Both the position numbers and the translations under genes were made by a program. The notes beneath the pieces are model-generated. The model was given only the letters and a program-made list of their open reading frames with translations. It was not told the origin of the DNA and did no database searches. This document shows positions 1 to 16,300 of a stretch of DNA of 64,000 nucleotides, piece after piece (positions within the stretch are counted from its first letter, which is position 1; each line of letters begins with the position of its first letter). Source of the stretch: Apostichopus japonicus (Eukaryota > Echinodermata > Holothuroidea > Aspidochirotida > Stichopodidae). The DNA is taken from NCBI RefSeq assembly GCF_037975245.1, contig NC_092562.1, positions 19,002,054 through 19,066,053 on the forward strand, read 5' to 3'.

Positions 1-2614
1 TCTGGAACGTTCGGAGTCTATTTGCTGTTTGGTTTGGTCCTGTTCGTGAGGGATATTTTTTTCTTCTCAGCATTCGTGACGGTGGAATGCTCCAAGTAGT
101 TTGAAGCTAGCGGTTTGACTTGCATTGACATTTCTTATAATATCAAGTTCATGAGATGAATCACTTTATTCATCGATGGTATAAGCAGGTAGTGTTGACA
201 TCAGAATAGTAAAGTCGTGACTATAGCCAAAAAAATTCTTTGAGATTTTCTGTTATTCTGGTTCTGAAAAGGAAGGATTTTCATTATATATAAATCAGAT
301 TGTTGATTCAAGTTACGCCAAAACGGAAAATATTGGCAGTCTGAAAATTCTTGCTTTGGAGAAGAAAAACAACAATTTTTCTCAATAATTCAGAGGTCGT
401 CGTCTTGTGTAAAGATCTTAGCTGGTGTATAATATAGGTGAGTTTTTTCTTGCTTGGTTTCATTGTTTGCTTTGGTATATTGGATTTGTATTGAATTGAA
501 AGGTTGCAATCATTAAAGGTTTCTCGACCATAATTCGGTAAAAACAAAACAATTAAAACAAGGCCAGGACCCACCCTTTTTTTGGGACTACAAGAGAAAT
601 ATACGTGGCACAATTCTTTCTCGTATAGAGTTTCGTAAGCCTGGTTGTATAATCAAGAGTTGAGAATGTGATCACAGAGTGGGGGAGGGGTGGGGAGGGG
701 TGGGGAGGGGTGGGGGAGGGGTGTTAAATTTCTGTCACAAGTACTCACATATTGTACAGTCTTGATGAATTGGGTTTCTTGTAAAATTAGTGTTCACATT
801 ATACTGTACCCATAGCTCGGACCATAGATATCTCTAAATTTATAATATAACACATAATTAAGACAATACACGTACTGCACAATCAGGCTCTTGTTAATTA
901 GCTATATCGCATGTATGGGAAGTAGGATGCATGTTATTGCCTTCTTTTGAAAACGGTACAACAACAAAAACTTCAGCCGTTTTGACAACATCGATCATAA
1001 AAGGACTAAATAAAACTTGCTGTCACACGCATTCCCTATGTATTCCCTCGACACGTCTTTATACAAAGGACATTTTATTAATGAGCATGATTGATTTAAG
1101 CTTTCGTCCAACAGCTCATGCAGTATGATTCAAATGAAGCGTATTTTGTAAAAACACGACTTCAGTAGAGAGGAAAAAATTACTGAAAATAAATTGTATT
1201 CTGTTGCTTTAATAATTCCTCCGCCTATATATATCATAACCACAAAAATTGATCAAGGGCGCAAACGCACATAACTGCTGCGGGGGGATTCAAATGTCGC
1301 GCTTGTTTTGCAAACAATTAATGCAAAACTTACCTATGAAGTGAGTGCAATGAGGCCTCGTGTTCAAAAGTCAAAAACAATAACAACTAAAAGCATAAAT
1401 TCACCGAATATTATCTTTATCAGCTCCGCTACGGTTTCCTCCCATCAATGGCCCCATGATTATGACGGATTTTGATGAACCCCCCCCCCCCCCCCAGATT
1501 TGTTGTGTGACCTCATGTGTACCTTAATAATATCACTTCATCTATATATCGGCATGCATGGTACATCAATAATGTATAAAATGCATCCGACATTTTTGCT
1601 GTCATTTAAACAAAAGTTTGGTCGAACACCCATTTTCTAAAGAAACAGAAGTTTTTTTTCCCCAAAAATTGTCGTTTGATTGTTTGGCGAACAAATGCAT
1701 AAAAAGGTGTCCATCTAAGTTAGATCAATGAAAAAGAATATTTGTTTTATTTTGAGGACGCCAGATGTAAAAAAATTGTCACCGAAAATAACCTTCAGAT
1801 TTTGTTTTTATGCTTCATCTGTTGATATCATTAGGTTATTTTCTGGGGCCTCAGGTATTATTCAAACACCTGCATATTTCGACATCCCCATGGGTGCTTT
1901 ATACAGACCGTCCATCGTTCAATTGGTACACTAAGATTACCATATATTTTTACGTTTTGTGTGTGTGTGTGTGTGAGTGTGTGTTTTTTTTCATATCTGT
2001 CTTTGCTTAAACTTTAAAGTTAATGTTATTCGCTGTTTTTGTGGTTTTTTTCTTTCGTTTTTGTTTTGTCATTTTTGTTTTGATATAGGCTATAGGCATA
2101 GGCTATAGTTCTAGCCGAAGTAAGCCATCCAAAACGCTATATAGCAGGTCATATATAGCCATCTAATACATAACACCTTATCAATTTTGGAGTGTGCGTG
2201 AACTTGTCTTCATGCAATCACGATCCTAGGGATATTATTAAACAAATAACAAATATTCTCTGTTTTTGTTGTTGGTTTTTCTCCCCCCCCCCCCTCCCCT
2301 CACCCCCTCTCGTCGTTACTTCAAAGGAATTGTTTTGCTTATCTGGGACGGCAGGTCGTTTCTGATGTTTAAACCGAACTGTACCGTTTTCTTTACGTTT
2401 ATGTCCCAGAAATGTCCTTTCCTTTTCTAGATTTGTCTGTCCAAGAATCGTTTTGGTCAATATGACAATAACACGTAAATTCTCAATCGAATAATTTGGG
2501 AGATTGAAGTGATTTGCATTATCAGGTTGGTTGACCTTTTTGGTTTGCAACTTATACAATACGATTGGAGAGTCGAAAAACACTCTAAGAATGACTCGAC
2601 GGTGAAAACAATAA
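1..2614. other. intergenic, no gene recognised
   Basis: AT-rich sequence with no open frame I can relate to a protein family. It holds a G-rich block (680-722), a C run near 1481-1495, a short GT tract near 1958-1982 and a C-rich run near 2283-2300. The open frames present are short and have no recognisable motif. Confidence 0.6.
680..722 (+). repeat. G-rich 10-bp tandem repeat
   Basis: Four near-identical units of the type TGGGGAGGGG follow each other. Each unit supplies two runs of four or more G, so the plus strand could form a G-quadruplex. That structural potential is inference; only the repeat itself is seen. Confidence 0.75.
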
Positions 2615-2780
2615 GGGGTTAATCAACGGTCTAGCGTGCGTTACTCACAGGATTAATGCACGATCGGGGGATAATGCAAGCGATACACGAGGGCGGAGCC
2701 CGAGTGCATCCAGCGATAGCATTAACACCCGGAGTGCATTAATCATGTGAGTAACGCACGCTACACCGTTGATTAACCCC
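2615..2780. mobile_element. 166-bp foldback element (MITE-like)
   Basis: The first 47 bases (from GGGGTTAATCAACGG) and the reverse complement of the last 47 differ at only two positions by my reading, so almost the whole element is two long inverted arms around a centre of about 70 bp. The centre also contains a GC-rich partial palindrome around GAGGGCGGAGCCCGAG. A solitary piece of the same arm (GTGCGTTACTCACAGGATTAA) recurs about 270 bp downstream near 2885-2905. No clear target site duplication is visible and there is no open frame, so if mobile it was non-autonomous. Confidence 0.75.
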
Positions 2781-2884
2781 GTTCATTCATACACTACCAT
2801 TTGTGTGGGGGAAAAATCATAAAACAAAACATTTTTGGTTACATATAACCAAAGATTTATTAAAGTGATGCCCCGTAATTTTAC

Positions 2885-2915
2885 CGTGCGTTACTCACAG
2901 GATTAACCACGGTCA
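2885..2915 (+). repeat. solo arm fragment of the 2615 foldback element
   Basis: The string GTGCGTTACTCACAGGATTAA matches the left arm of the foldback element directly upstream, but no opposing arm follows. It could be a deletion remnant or a second, damaged copy. Confidence 0.6.
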
Positions 2916-5049
2916 GCTGACCTGAATGGACCAATAGGATTTAGGTATCTTTACTAAGTATGAATGAATAAAAGATCAACCAGTGTGTGAGATGTTTATC
3001 TATTTGATGCTAAAATTAGAATTTAATTAGTATTTGACCTCCAAATGTTGCCTGGCATGCTAAATAATTGCTCAACCTCCAAGGAGATCCCTTACCCGAC
3101 TTAATGATTGTTAGCTATGCATCATTATAACGCATTGGAAATTAAATGTCTTCATGAGAAAAACAAAAAGGTTTTTTTAACCTTATAAGAGATGAAATCC
3201 TGAATGGTGGCTTTGAGTATGAGAGAATATGTTTTTGAAATGGATTTGTAGAAGCAATACTTTTATACTCTAAACAGAACTTGTTATGCAATTGCCTATA
3301 AGTGGGTACGTACGTGTGTGTCCATGTGGTGGTGCACATGCATGAACACACGCGCTTACACGTGTCTAACAAACTAGTACAAGTTTTTGAAGCACGACAC
3401 GTGCGTAAAATTATAAACAAAAAATCAATATATATTCAAGAAATCATCGTTTATATGTAAACAAGTTGCATACCGTTCAACTGTATAAGGCTGCCCAAAA
3501 CTTGCAAATAAGACTAATTACCAATTGTCGAATATGTCACTTCTTGCTAATTACCTATTGTTTGACAGTTTGGGCATTTAAGCCACCTGCGCTATAGGCC
3601 TATGTGCCAAACCCGTGCATGTAAACGTGTATATGTGTGTTTTGTTATGTTCTGTGTATGTGGTATACGTCATAATCAAATGTCGTAGAAAGAGAAAAAA
3701 ATACATTTGAATTACCTGAAGAAGAGGAAGGAAACGGAATCAAGATGGTGTAAGATTGGCACCTTATGTTGGATAAATGTTTAGGTTCTGTATCAGGGAC
3801 GGATCTAGGATTTTATAAAGGGCGGGTGGACCGTTTATAGGTCGTTGAAGCCATCCCCCCCCCCAGTGAAAATGTAGATTTTAGACGTGAAATGGTGTAT
3901 TGTGGTGCATGTTAAGGCTATATGTATATCTACGCCAGTCTGACCTGAGAAGAGTTTACAGAATAGGTAAATTTGAAGGCAGGCAGAGGGGGGGGGGGGG
4001 GAATGGGTAGATAAATTGGGTAGAGACTTTCTCACTAATCCGACCAAAGTTCATCTCTTTCCCTGAACAAATATAAAAGGCTTAAAACCCGTAACCAGTA
4101 TAATCCCCAAGAGAATCGGATGAGTTGATAAAAACATCTATATATCCTATACGGTGTTAGTCGTAATTCCATGATCAAACCTAATTCCTATCAAGCATAA
4201 AGGCAAACGTTACTTTTTACGTTTCTCGTCGCTCACATCATATCCGAATTGGATTTGTCTATATACCAGCTCGCAGGCGTCTCATTCAATAACAGGTCGA
4301 TAAATCAACACGGAGCAAATAACAAAAGAAAAGGAAAATTCCGGAATTCGATGCATACACAGGATCTACAAGCAATGTGTCTCCAAATGGAAACGTGGCT
4401 TTCCTTTTTCAGTTTTATATTCTTGCTTCTCAAGGACGAAACTTATGAATAGAAAAAAAAAGTTATATAAACAAAAAAATAATAATATCTTCGGTTACTA
4501 ACCTATACCCACAATGCCATGCGATGTTGATGACGCCATCATATGATCAATCAACTATATATAGCTCGGTTAGGTTTGTTGTTTGAGAATTGAGATTGGT
4601 CTAGCTCAAATTTGAACGAAAGAAATTAAACTCTGCACTTTTGCCTGATTTTAAAAACAGGTCGTCGATCTGAGGAGAAACGAGATGGTGGAGGGTGGGG
4701 GAGGAGTGATAGGAGGAGGGGGCATCATCAGCCACGAGAAAACTCTTCTCCATGCACGTGACGCTGTTAGTTGTAAAATGTTAACCTTGTATACTGCAGT
4801 TTTCTGTACTCGTTAGGGAACTTAGTAATGGGAAGCAATTAGAATCATATCTTGATGATACCGAACTTCAATTGTTTTTTGTTTTTTTGTTTTTTTGAGA
4901 GAGAGAAAGAGAGAGGTGGGTGGAGAGAGAGAGGTGGGTGGAGATTTACTCAAGTATATCAAGGATAGGCTATTTCAAGAGGTTTATCGACGTTTTGGCT
5001 ATAATATCACAGATTGGTTTCTGGAGAATCGTGACACTGCTGTCGTCTG

Positions 5050-5052
<3 letters not shown>
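2916..5052. other. intergenic, no gene recognised
   Basis: No coding region recognised. A transposon-end-like sequence lies at 3796 (separate entry). Purine-rich patches (4680-4720, 4900-4945), a GT-rich stretch near 3316 and several homopolymer runs are present. Confidence 0.5.
3796..4000 (+). mobile_element. hAT-like transposon fragment, left end only
   Basis: Starts CAGGGACGGATCTAGGA, which resembles other terminal sequences here (35788 CAGAGGCGGATCGAGGA, 18345 CAGAGGCGGATCCAGGA). A C run and a TTTTAGAC-GTGAAATGGTGTATT-type segment also echo the 35788 copy. No matching right end or target duplication was found, so the right limit is approximate. Confidence 0.45.

Positions 5053-5130
<78 letters not shown>
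5053..5130. repeat. (AT)n microsatellite, about 78 bp
   Basis: Uninterrupted TA dinucleotides. The predicted Tyr-Ile peptides through this tract are artefacts. Confidence 0.98.
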
Positions 5131-5131
<1 letters not shown>

Positions 5132-6950
5132 CTACACCGTGCGCATTGATCGCATGATTGTAAGCCCTTGATGTGTATACGACAGAGACTGATGGGCTTG
5201 TGGTCATGTTAGGCGACAAAAACTATCTCTGCATCTCTTGTTTTGCTCAAACAAAAACCTCAATGGTTTTAATTAGTAATTGCCTAGATAAATTTTTTAA
5301 ATATTTTCAGATCTCTAGAGTCATTAACTCTAAAGACTCCAGTTAACAAATTACAGTTAAAGGGGATTACAGAATCTTTCACTACAGTAATAATCCCCAC
5401 ACCCCCACCCTCACCCCCACCCCAAAGGGCAAAACAAAACAAACAATAGAAATAAATCAAACCTAAACTAGTTTACAAAGGGTAAACACATATGAAAAAA
5501 GTGTCGTGTTCGAGTAGAAAGGAAGCTCTCTGGTTTGATACGTGGCTAAATGTCTTTCCAGCAGCCTAATAGGAATTTTCTACCGAGAAATTAACCCTAC
5601 GTATAACATACAATGAAATTCCACGACATTTATTACGACACCTGAGCCATGGCTATTTAATTATTTCTCCGACACATAACACTCGATAATATATGTCTTT
5701 GTTTCATTTGTATATCACAATTTGCAATTGAAGTATAACCATATATCACTAAGGTTTACATTTTCCCTTAGCAATCTCCCTTGGTGAGCGATAATTACCA
5801 TAAGTTTTTCTTCAATTTTGATCTTCATGTTCAAGCTGAGGAGGCGGGGCGAGCGGAAGAGGGGGGGGGGGTGGGGGATTGGGGAGAGGAATTAAGACGA
5901 GTAGGTATAAAGGAACTGTCGTACACCCTTTAATCAGTCCCGTTCTATTTGTATCAAGTAATTTCACTCCACCAAGAAGCTTGGACAAAGCACTGTTCTA
6001 CTGCTTTGTAATATTATCGACACGTCTGGAAAGTCTTGATTTTTTTTTCTTTTCTTCAAATCTGTTTTGGATGTCTTTCACTTCATCATTGTATACATAT
6101 TTTAAAATATTAATGAAGACTCGAAAGTATCTTGCCCTGCTGTTGATATACAATAGCAAGAGTGTACTTAACCTTCATTTATATTCTTTCAACGGTGTGA
6201 ATGGAGAGGCTATTTTCCACACAAAAAAAAAATACTGCCCAACAAGACTCGTCTGATTATCAAGATAGATTTAGCAACCATCCTATATATCATGTGCATT
6301 AGTTTGTATCATATATGCTTAGACGCCTATCATTATATCCACTTATTTTATGATCGATAAGACATAGGTCCCTGGGCATTGTGTTGCCATGGGTAACATA
6401 GATCGTGACGTCACTACGAACTAAAAGGTATAATAAGAACGAACGGAAAAACACAGTCAAAACAAAGCATTTGGGATTAGCATATTCTAAACAATGTTTA
6501 TAATAGCCCGTATCTCATTAGAGTGCGCTAGCATAGTAAATCGAAAACTTAACATGTTCGATGCATTACTTGTAGTGCTTATATTCAGGAAGGGAGAGGG
6601 GAAGTGGGAAGGGAGATGGGTAGGGGGTATACAGAGGGGAGAGGAGAACGTGAAACAGCGAAGATAACGTGAACTTTGACTGTTGGATTTGAATTACGCC
6701 GTGGTCTGTTTTAGATACAATGCAGTAATACCTTTCTGCAATACCTTATTATGCAAAGAAAAAGGAAAAAATTTCATCATATTGAGTAAAATGTAAACCA
6801 AGTTCTTGGATATGTTACCCACACCCCCCCCCCCATTTTTTTTTTAAGATTTTCGTTTTATGGATTCATATGAATTTGCATGCATAAAGTCAACGGAGAC
6901 ATTTTCTTGAAAAGTGGTAAAGCTATATAAAAAACATAACATGCACTCAC
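5131..6950. other. intergenic, no gene recognised
   Basis: No recognisable gene. Contains a C-rich patch with CACCCCCAC repeats near 5398-5424, a G-rich patch at 5855-5880 and a purine-rich stretch at 6588-6645. A 125-residue open frame at 5879-6256 has no family features and contains a long Phe run from T tracts. Confidence 0.5.
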
Positions 6951-7124
6951 TACAGTGGAATGACGACCTTCCTTACTGGTTTCGAACATCTGGACGTACA
7001 TTCAGCGTCCATGTCCTAGTTGGTTAGGGTGTCCGCATATAAAGCGGGAGGCCCAGGTTCGAATCCCAGTAGAGGCTGGAAGATTTCTTCACAGTTCGGG
7101 TTTTTCCAAATCATTGCCATTTCA
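6951..7124 (+). repeat. tRNA-derived SINE, copy 1
   Basis: Contains an A-box-like TAGTTGGTTAGGGTGTCC and a B box GGTTCGAATCC (7056-7066) around a tRNA-like anticodon arm with stem CCGC/GCGG and loop ATATAAA. A 5' extension starting TACAGTGGAATGACGACC is shared with copy 3 at 32188, and the 3' part (GAGGCTGGAAG..TTCACAGTTCGGG) is shared with copies 2 and 3. The end runs straight into an AT microsatellite. RNA polymerase III transcription is inferred from the boxes. Confidence 0.75.
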
Positions 7125-7171
7125 AATATATATATATATATATAAATATATATATATATAATACATATATA

Positions 7172-7203
<32 letters not shown>

Positions 7204-7205
7204 AT
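7125..7205. repeat. imperfect (AT)n microsatellite
   Basis: TA dinucleotides with interruptions (AAATA, ATACAT, GTATATG) directly after the SINE end. Tail-derived microsatellites of this kind often grow from SINE 3' ends. Confidence 0.95.
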
Positions 7206-9517
<2,312 letters not shown>

Positions 9518-9887
9518 CAAACAAATCGCTATATAATGCCGAATTTCTATCCTCAACAAACTGTCTGTTCGTACATTAGCCCCTGATGACTTGTGTAATT
9601 GCCGGATTCCGTCTCAAAAGTCCTCCTTCAAATTAACGATAAGAGGTTTAGCTCTTTCTCTTGGCTGTTCCGTGTCGGTGGGAATATAATTTACATATAC
9701 GAAGCGAGTGTACAAGATATTAAGCTATCAAGTGTATTGTATACTCAGGCTGTATCCAAGAAATGACCCAATTAAGATTTACAATGTATTATGTACATAA
9801 TTATCTCTCGCGCCTCATCGCATATGTATATCCGAAAGAAAGAAAAAATGGCGGGACGGACTAATGAAGGTTTAGTAGAGGAGGCGC

Positions 9888-12026
<2,139 letters not shown>

Positions 12027-12537
12027 GCTCTATAAGCGTTACTTTGTAAAAAAACTAACTTTATTACGCAATTAATAAGGCTATGGCCATATAGTGCATC
12101 AATGTTGGCCGACAAAATATGCTAGAATAGAATCAAATTGACGGTTACTTATGCTTAAACATTACAAAAAACTGAGAATGCCATTTTAACACCATATTTT
12201 ATTCGTTTACTTGAACAGTGCTGAATTTTTGGGGGAATTATATAGGCAAATCACGAACCTCTCGGTTACGCATGCTTTTGACAAAGTCGCAGTGACTTTA
12301 TGCTAATATTTTTTAATCATGCTGGTTGTGACGTTTTGAGATATTGACATGTAATTTATATAGAGCTAATTATTTTTATATATTCCTAAATGTAATCATT
12401 TTAAATCGGCTCACAAGGAATCTCCCCGATCTTGAACCTGTGTTTTCAAAATTACAATTTTTGTCTACCAAGTGTTACAGGTATATACCGTCCTAGTATA
12501 TCCACACTACAGAGGGGCGTCGCGTAACAGATTAATG

Positions 12538-12952
12538 CAGGATTTCCCTAACTTTACCCCCCCCCCACGAACCCCCTGTGGATGTCACAGTTGTCGACGA
12601 ACCCCCAACATTTCGAGACTCGATCTGATTCATTATTATACTATAGTATACGCATAACAGTGCTTCGTAAAAGATCAAGTTCAAAGTTTAATATTGTTAA
12701 TGAAAAAACACAAGAGATGAACAAATATTTCATAATTCAGTTATTTATCGCATGCACGCATGGTACGGTACTACTATGGCAACATACCCGTATGGAACGC
12801 GAAAAGAGTTTGTCGATAGCTACGACTTTTGTCCATTACTAAATTATATGATATATCAGATTTTATTTCAACAAAAAGGACTCTAGTGTTGACTTTCAGA
12901 AACGTCTCATGAACCTCCTGGGGGTTCATGCACCCCAGTTAGGGAATCCCTG
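12538..12952 (+). mobile_element. non-autonomous hAT-type element, 415 bp
   Basis: Left end CAGGATTTCCCTAAC and the reverse complement of the right end (CAGGGATTCCCTAAC) form terminal inverted repeats with 13 of 15 positions matching. Flanking 8-mers GATTAATG (12530-12537) and GATGAATG (12953-12960) differ at one base and look like an aged 8-bp target site duplication, as hAT transposases make. No transposase frame is inside. A C run follows the left end. Any hAT source is inferred from ends and target size. Confidence 0.75.
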
Positions 12953-15036
12953 GATGAATGCAATTTGAAGTGAAGTATAAAGATGAAAGGTATAGAAATT
13001 TCAACTATGCTGTTATTTGCTTTGTGTACTGTTGAACGTTATCAGCTTCACATTATTCTGTGGCCTCATCAACAGTAAAGGTTCCTGTTACCGACGCTAT
13101 AGTAAAGCCACGTTAGTAATATTGCTAGGGCTGCTTCCCAAGTTTACGGTAACAATTCACTGATGAATTCTATCACAATCTCCCTCAGGCTCAGCAGTCA
13201 AGTTCGTTAAAAATTCGTTGACAATATTGCACGACATGTGTTGGAGAATCGATGGAGAATCTCGCGGAAAAAAAAATAAAACGGTGAATTTATGAAGCGA
13301 ACGTTGATCACGAGTATAGCATCGTGAATGATTTTTAGCAGCGAGTTATCAGACACCACTGATACATATGGTGAATTTTGTTAGTGCGCGAGCTCATTAG
13401 GCTAGACATTACTCATATTATTAGTGGCATGGCAATCCAGCGTGGCTATATCATAAAAGGCTATCTGCGAATGTGATGCGTTTGTCAACGCGTCGTCGAA
13501 AATGTTACTATACGCGTCGTCGAAATTAACAACGTGATAAATGGAATAATGTGATCAAGTTATAAGAGAAGACGTTGCCATATAACTTCGGGGGAGGGGG
13601 GGGGGGATTTGTCAGTAGATAAGGCCTCGGTTTGTAGTGTATATAAACCGAACATGATGCACGCAAAACTCTACACTTCTGCAATTACAATTGCAGGCTT
13701 TCGAAGCATCGTGCTGTAGGATTATGGATCGCGTAGTCGAATTTAGACTAGTACCGATTCTCGTGATGTACGCGTTTGTCGTAGACAGACATTATGGCCA
13801 CATTGGCGTCCCATAGACACGTCGTTCCCAAGTATTATTCTAGGACCACCTTGATCCCTGATGATTCAGACTAAGGTTTGTAATCATCCCGGGTCTCCGG
13901 ATGTGATCCACCCCGATGTTCAACACTCGGGGAAATTAATCTGTAGCAGAGGATCCGATCCAGATCTGACCCAACCTCTGCTCTTTCTCTAGCGTGAAAG
14001 ACGGCCTTAAACTACGGTCTTGCAGATTATTATGCGTTTTAATCTTTCATTGCATTTTAGCTGGTTGATGAAATATTGTCGTACATTCGTTCCATGTGTC
14101 CCATCTAAATTGGGGTCAAATTCACCCGACCTCTTAGGAAGCTTCTCATAGAAGTTGAGATGCCGCGCGCGTGTCCGATCCGTTGTGACAGTGCAACATC
14201 TTCCCCCTCCCCCTCTCCTCCCCCGTCCACATCCCAAGTAATTTTATATATATACTGGGGATGTTCTAAAATAATAACATAACTCTCCCTTTTTTAACTA
14301 ACGTATCTCTGGTTCTACGTTACAGTGTTGAATCTCCTCTACTTTTAACGAACAATATTTGTAAGAACTACGTGGTTTATTGATAAAAGGAATATTTTAT
14401 TTCCATTTGTTCAAATAAAGTTTAAAAAACACTTTCCTGAAGAATTTATTGATACTGCTTGAACGCCAAGGAAGCATAATTACCTGAATACCTGAATTTA
14501 GGAACCATTTTAATAATTATGTAAGTTTCTAATCTAGTACACTGCAGAACAAACATTCCGCTGTTTTTTTTTCGGTGACATTATATTATGTCGGATCAAA
14601 GAAGCTGTTTGTTACTCAAAAGTATTACGAAAAATGACATAATCGGCTGCCGACGAAAGGAGAGAAACGAATTATTGTAAAACAACAAATACAACGCCTT
14701 TGTTTTCAGTTTTTTAGGTTTCTCATTTCAATCCGATTACCTAGTACCAGATTTAGTTTAATTAAATACTAGTTTTCTGAATGGCTTGGTTCTGAAGGGG
14801 GATAAATTATTAAGATACTGAAACCTTAAGAGAGAAAAATAACTCAGTTGGTTTTGGATGAGATAACTTGTAAAATTTATCACTGAAACTTGACTACCTG
14901 GTAACTTGTTTTGAAAAACAAACACGAGAAAACCTAATTGGCTTTTAGTTAGTTAATTAGTTATTGTATTGTCGTATTTGAAGTAAAAAACAAAAATTAA
15001 TGTTGGCTTTGTTTCTTTTTCTTTTGTATTTTACAG
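12953..15036. other. upstream region of the Di-Ras gene
   Basis: No coding sequence recognised. Because the Di-Ras coding exon begins behind a splice acceptor at 15035-15036, at least one noncoding exon and the promoter should lie upstream, possibly in this interval. A TATAAA at 13642-13647 is one candidate core promoter element, but AT-richness makes chance matches likely. Confidence 0.4.
13642..13647 (+). promoter_or_regulatory. candidate TATA box upstream of Di-Ras
   Basis: TATAAA in a less AT-rich setting about 1.4 kb before the Di-Ras start codon. It would fit a promoter for a short 5' noncoding exon spliced to 15037, but no transcript start is demonstrated. Confidence 0.2.
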
Positions 15037-15069
15037 CTTCCTCGGGACCGTAGCATTCGTCTGAGAGTC
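15037..15069 (+). other. 5' UTR piece of the Di-Ras coding exon
   Basis: Starts right after an acceptor AG (15035-15036) preceded by a T-rich tract, and runs to the ATG. This implies an upstream noncoding exon. Confidence 0.65.
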
Positions 15070-15666
15070 ATGCCTGAGCAGAGTAACGATTACCGCGTAG
15101 CGGTGTTCGGTGCAGGCGGTGTCGGTAAAAGTTCACTGGTTTTACGGTTTGTCCGAGGGACCTTCCGCGAGACATACATCCCAACAATTGAGGACACTTA
15201 CAGACAGGTTATTAGTTGTAATAAGAACGTCTGCACGCTCCAAATCACCGACACGACAGGTTCGCATCAATTTCCCGCCATGCAACGCCTGTCGATCAGC
15301 AAAGGCCACGCCTTCATTCTAGTCTATTCTATTACGAGCCGTCAGTCTTTGGAGGAGTTGAAACCGATCTACGATATCATTTGTGAGACCAAGGGCGATG
15401 TAGACAACATACCTGTGATGTTAGTAGGTAATAAATGCGATGACCCGAACCGAGAGGTCAGTATACAGCAAGGCATGGAACAAGCGAAAGCATGGAACTG
15501 CGCGTTCTTAGAGACATCTGCTAAAACTAATTACAATGTGAAGGAATTATTCCAAGACCTCCTTCAACTGGAAAAGCGTAGAACAATGAGTTTACATCTG
15601 GAGACTAAGAAGACTAAATCCCAGAAAAGGCGGGAAAAACTGAAGGGCAAATGTTCTATTATGTGA
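15070..15666 (+). CDS. DIRAS2-like: Di-Ras family small GTPase
   Basis: A 198-residue Ras-superfamily GTPase, complete in one exon. The P-loop GAGGVGKSS is at residues 14-22, the switch I/effector segment [11 protein letters not shown] at 36-46, NKCD at 121-124 and SAK at 150-152. Instead of the Ras DTAGQ motif it has DTTGS at 61-65, so the position of catalytic Gln61 is Ser, as known for Di-Ras proteins, which turn GTP over slowly and sit mostly GTP-bound. A basic tail ([15 protein letters not shown]) precedes the CAAX box CSIM, predicting prenylation (Met favours farnesyl) and plasma membrane attachment. The start codon follows a short 5' UTR behind a strong acceptor at 15036 (polypyrimidine TTTCTTTTTCTTTTGTATTTTACAG region). 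Vertebrate DIRAS genes likewise have an uninterrupted coding exon. The DIRAS1 versus DIRAS2 choice is uncertain; invertebrates usually have one member. Confidence 0.95.
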   Translation: MPEQSNDYRVAVFGAGGVGKSSLVLRFVRGTFRETYIPTIEDTYRQVISCNKNVCTLQITDTTGSHQFPAMQRLSISKGHAFILVYSITSRQSLEELKPIYDIICETKGDVDNIPVMLVGNKCDDPNREVSIQQGMEQAKAWNCAFLETSAKTNYNVKELFQDLLQLEKRRTMSLHLETKKTKSQKRREKLKGKCSIM

Positions 15667-16300
15667 GAGAAAAACATTACGTCACCGAAAATTGATCTGA
15701 AACAAAAAATGAGGGTTTTTTGCAAAGAAGTCTTGAGGCAGAAACAAGAGCAGCAGAAATTATGCAAATTTGGCGGAAAGCGGAAGTGAGGGCGCTCGAT
15801 TGAAATTACGGGTGATGTTTGAGGACGTTGAAAGAAGGCTTCATTTGGTACTGTCTTTTGTCAAAAGCTATGATTGTTGAGAAACCGAGAGGCAAAAGTT
15901 GTTTGAGAAGCGCTTAATGGCAGAACGCGGTTTGCTTTGTTTGTTATGTGCAAAAGGTTTGAGATACCGAAACCTTCAATTTGTTGGACCCTTTTTTTGA
16001 AAAATACAAGGGCAATGGTACTCCCGAAACAAAGGAGAAAACAACATCATTTGCACGAAATATGCTATGTTCTTAAGTTTGTTTTATGGCACGTATCACG
16101 TTTTAACGATGTTAATGTGACAATGTACTTACATATTGTTTTACAGGAATGGTAGTAATTGCTTACACTAACCGATCCTACTTGCTTAGAATCATTAATG
16201 TGGCGTAAACTCGAAGAAAAGAAATAAAAATGACTTGTTTTTGCGACCATGTTCTCATACACGTTCATGGAGGTCAGAAATCTCCGCTCAACCTTTTCGT
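15667..16300 (+). other. probable 3' UTR of the Di-Ras gene
   Basis: Sequence after the stop codon lacks coding signals. The first canonical AATAAA I see downstream is at 16223-16228, so the transcript may end about 20 bases after it. Later AATAAA copies (for example near 16668) are alternatives. Confidence 0.4.
16223..16228 (+). promoter_or_regulatory. candidate poly(A) signal for Di-Ras
   Basis: AATAAA about 560 bp after the Di-Ras stop codon. The AT-rich setting makes it only a candidate. Confidence 0.3.

Noticed and set aside
4895-5171. Open frames through the (AT)n tracts, also at 9772-10086, 11818-12115 and 19229-19494
   Set aside because: They consist largely of Tyr-Ile repeats read from dinucleotide arrays, occur on both strands and have no other protein character.
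5879-6256. 125-residue open frame
   Set aside because: AT-rich composition and T-run-derived Phe stretches. Nothing beyond length supports coding.
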